Assembly: GCA_964540005.1 (NCBI GenBank)
Contig: CAZILN010000118.1
Location: 1-15,916 of the forward strand
Source: CAZILN01 sp964540005
Lineage (GTDB): Bacteria > Bacteroidota > Bacteroidia > Bacteroidales > SM23-62
Direction of reading: 5' to 3'
Length of the DNA stretch: 15,916 bases
Shown here: positions 14,704 through 15,916 of the stretch, in pieces
Layout: each line of letters starts with the position of its first letter
How positions within the stretch are numbered: the first letter of the stretch is position 1
The notes under the pieces: model-generated
What the model was told of the DNA's origin: nothing
Databases searched by the model: none
The model's input: only the letters and a program-made list of their open reading frames with translations
Program-made: the position numbers and the translations under genes

Positions 14704-15916
14704 TTATTCAGGGATACAGGCCGATAGTACATTAATAATGGAATCATAATCCGGAAAACCCGCAAGATTGATGAACTCAGAAGGATCGGAGTCATGGTCG
14801 TATAGTTCTTCTGATCCGTCAGAATACCTGATGTACCGGAAGCGGGTATCCTGTACAGCATGATTCCCTTTTCCATGGGTAGTAATTACTGCCCGGCCGG
14901 TATGAAGTTGAGGATCTGTAAGAAGCGGTACCAGGCTTACTCCTTCCAGCTTATCAGGTACATCATGTCCGCAGAGCTCAGCCAGGGTAGGATAAATGTC
15001 CAGCAGACTGACAGCCTGTGAACATCGTCTTGCCTTCTTATAGCGTTGATCAACAAATATTATCGGAACGTGGGTAGTTTGCTCCCACAGGGCGAACTTC
15101 TCCCAGTGTTCCTTATGACCGAGATGGTAACCATGGTCCGTCCAGAGTACAATGATGGTATTGCCGGACAGCGGACCTTCATCAAGTGCTTTGATTACCC
15201 GTCCAAGCATGGCATCAGTAAAACTGATCGAAGCCAGGTATCCTTGTACAGCTTCCTCCCATTGCCCAGTTTCAGTTATCCATGGATGCCATTCCTTATA
15301 TATCATTGCCAGTCCTGCAGGAGGTATATCAGCAAGGTCCCCATCCATTACTTCAGGAAGTACTATTTGTTCCAGGGGATGCTCGTCATAATAAGCCTGT
15401 GGAACATACCAGGGGACATGAGGCCTGTACAATCCGACAGCCATAAACAAGGGTTTGTTATGGGTCCTGGATAGCTGCTCCTCGGCCCAGGCCACTACTT
15501 TTGCATCGGCCATCTCGCTGTCGTCGATATCCATGGGAGCCCAGTCAAAATAACCATCATAAAAATCAGTGGTAGTATTCACCGGCATATTGTCAGGCAC
15601 CACTTCATCAGGCATTTGCATATCCTTGGAAGGGAAATATTCATCCCAGCAGTCAGGGTCGTTAAATCCCTGTTTGTTGTCCCACCATGAAAAGGCATGA
15701 AAAATCTTTCCTCCACCAATTACTTTATAACCATGAGCACTGAAGTTTTCAGGTATGGTAAGGGCATCTGCCAGTGTCTCCATGCTCCTCCAGTCATCGC
15801 TGTTCTGATATACCCCGGAGGTAGCCGGACTGATACCTGTCATAAGGGCGGTTCTCGAAGGATTGCATCCTGGTGCTGCACAATGGGCATTTGTGAAAAG
15901 AACTCCTCTTTCAGCT
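14704..15916 (-). CDS. S1-family sulfatase, iduronate-2-sulfatase-like (N-terminus outside window)
   Basis: At least 403 residues of a formylglycine sulfatase that cleaves sulfate esters, probably from sulfated glycans. The frame is open to the right edge, so the gene begins outside. The catalytic signature CNPSRTALMTG (C-x-P-S-R) is complete, with the Cys codon at 15865-15867; this Cys must be oxidised to formylglycine. Calling the start at the first visible ATG (15843) would wrongly cut off the active site. Further family features: GGGKIFHAFSWWD, GLYRPHVPWYVPQAYYD, and LWTDHGYHLGHKEHWEKFALWEQTTHVPIIF with metal and sulfate-binding Asp/His/Lys, then LYDHDSDPSEFINLA near the end. The RPHVPW and GHKEHW...WEQTTHVP patterns point to the iduronate-2-sulfatase-like S1_7 group, though substrate is unproven. 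No signal peptide can be seen because the start is missing. Confidence 0.9.
   Translation of the reverse strand, partial: AERGVLFTNAHCAAPGCNPSRTALMTGISPATSGVYQNSDDWRSMETLADALTIPENFSAHGYKVIGGGKIFHAFSWWDNKQGFNDPDCWDEYFPSKDMQMPDEVVPDNMPVNTTTDFYDGYFDWAPMDIDDSEMADAKVVAWAEEQLSRTHNKPLFMAVGLYRPHVPWYVPQAYYDEHPLEQIVLPEVMDGDLADIPPAGLAMIYKEWHPWITETGQWEEAVQGYLASISFTDAMLGRVIKALDEGPLSGNTIIVLWTDHGYHLGHKEHWEKFALWEQTTHVPIIFVDQRYKKARRCSQAVSLLDIYPTLAELCGHDVPDKLEGVSLVPLLTDPQLHTGRAVITTHGKGNHAVQDTRFRYIRYSDGSEELYDHDSDPSEFINLAGFPDYDSIINVLSACIPE

Noticed and set aside
14533..14727. 64-residue plus-strand open frame in the gap after the sulfatase
   Set aside because: The minus strand of the same region encodes a recognisable DUF1593-type C-terminus; the plus-strand translation shows no family signal.

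Overview
The window looks like chromosomal DNA of a Bacteroidota bacterium (Bacteroidales/Marinilabiliales-like; the genus cannot be set from sequence alone). The evidence is a C-terminal type IX secretion (T9SS) sorting domain on an exported protein, several lipoproteins, a GH20 hexosaminidase and an S1 sulfatase, near absence of Shine-Dalgarno sequences, and two good matches to the Bacteroidota -7 promoter element TAnnTTTG. No tRNA, rRNA, CRISPR array, insertion sequence or phage module was found. No gene-free stretch exceeds 300 bases. The two longest are 9931-10108 (a divergent promoter region) and 14462-14703 (mostly a gene remnant).

Layout. (1) Positions 1-3155, minus strand: a tight three-gene run of long-chain acyl-CoA synthetase, a YghO-like GNAT-fold acyltransferase, and the N-terminus of a CrtI/retinol-saturase-type FAD oxidoreductase (cut by the window edge). 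Gaps are 18 and 9 bp, so this is probably one operon for making or modifying a lipid. Upstream on the same strand (3224-4534) is a PQQ-type beta-propeller lipoprotein. (2) Positions 4670-7252, plus strand: a large DUF3160 protein with a signal peptide and a T9SS sorting tail, predicted to be secreted or surface-attached. (3) Positions 7242-9930, minus strand: a membrane-anchored GH20-type glycosidase followed by a small LETM1-like membrane protein. (4) Positions 10109-11127, plus strand: a two-gene unit of a five-helix membrane protein and a 72-residue excisionase-type helix-turn-helix protein. It is divergent from the GH20 gene, and the shared promoter region carries five tandem 10-bp A-rich repeats. 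(5) Positions 11212-15916, minus strand: an S1 sulfatase (start outside the window), a decayed 3' fragment of a DUF1593-type gene, a small AT-rich four-helix membrane protein, a Cys-rich DUF3795 protein, a YncE-like beta-propeller lipoprotein and a serine beta-lactamase-fold hydrolase.

Together the genes suggest a free-living or gut/marine glycan user with envelope enzymes for sulfated and amino-sugar glycans. The acyl-CoA synthetase/acyltransferase/FAD-oxidoreductase run is the most coherent candidate pathway. The membrane protein plus HTH pair with its phased-repeat promoter is the most intriguing uncharacterised unit. The DUF1593 remnant is direct evidence of past gene loss or rearrangement. 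Family names are assigned from recalled motifs, not from database searches.
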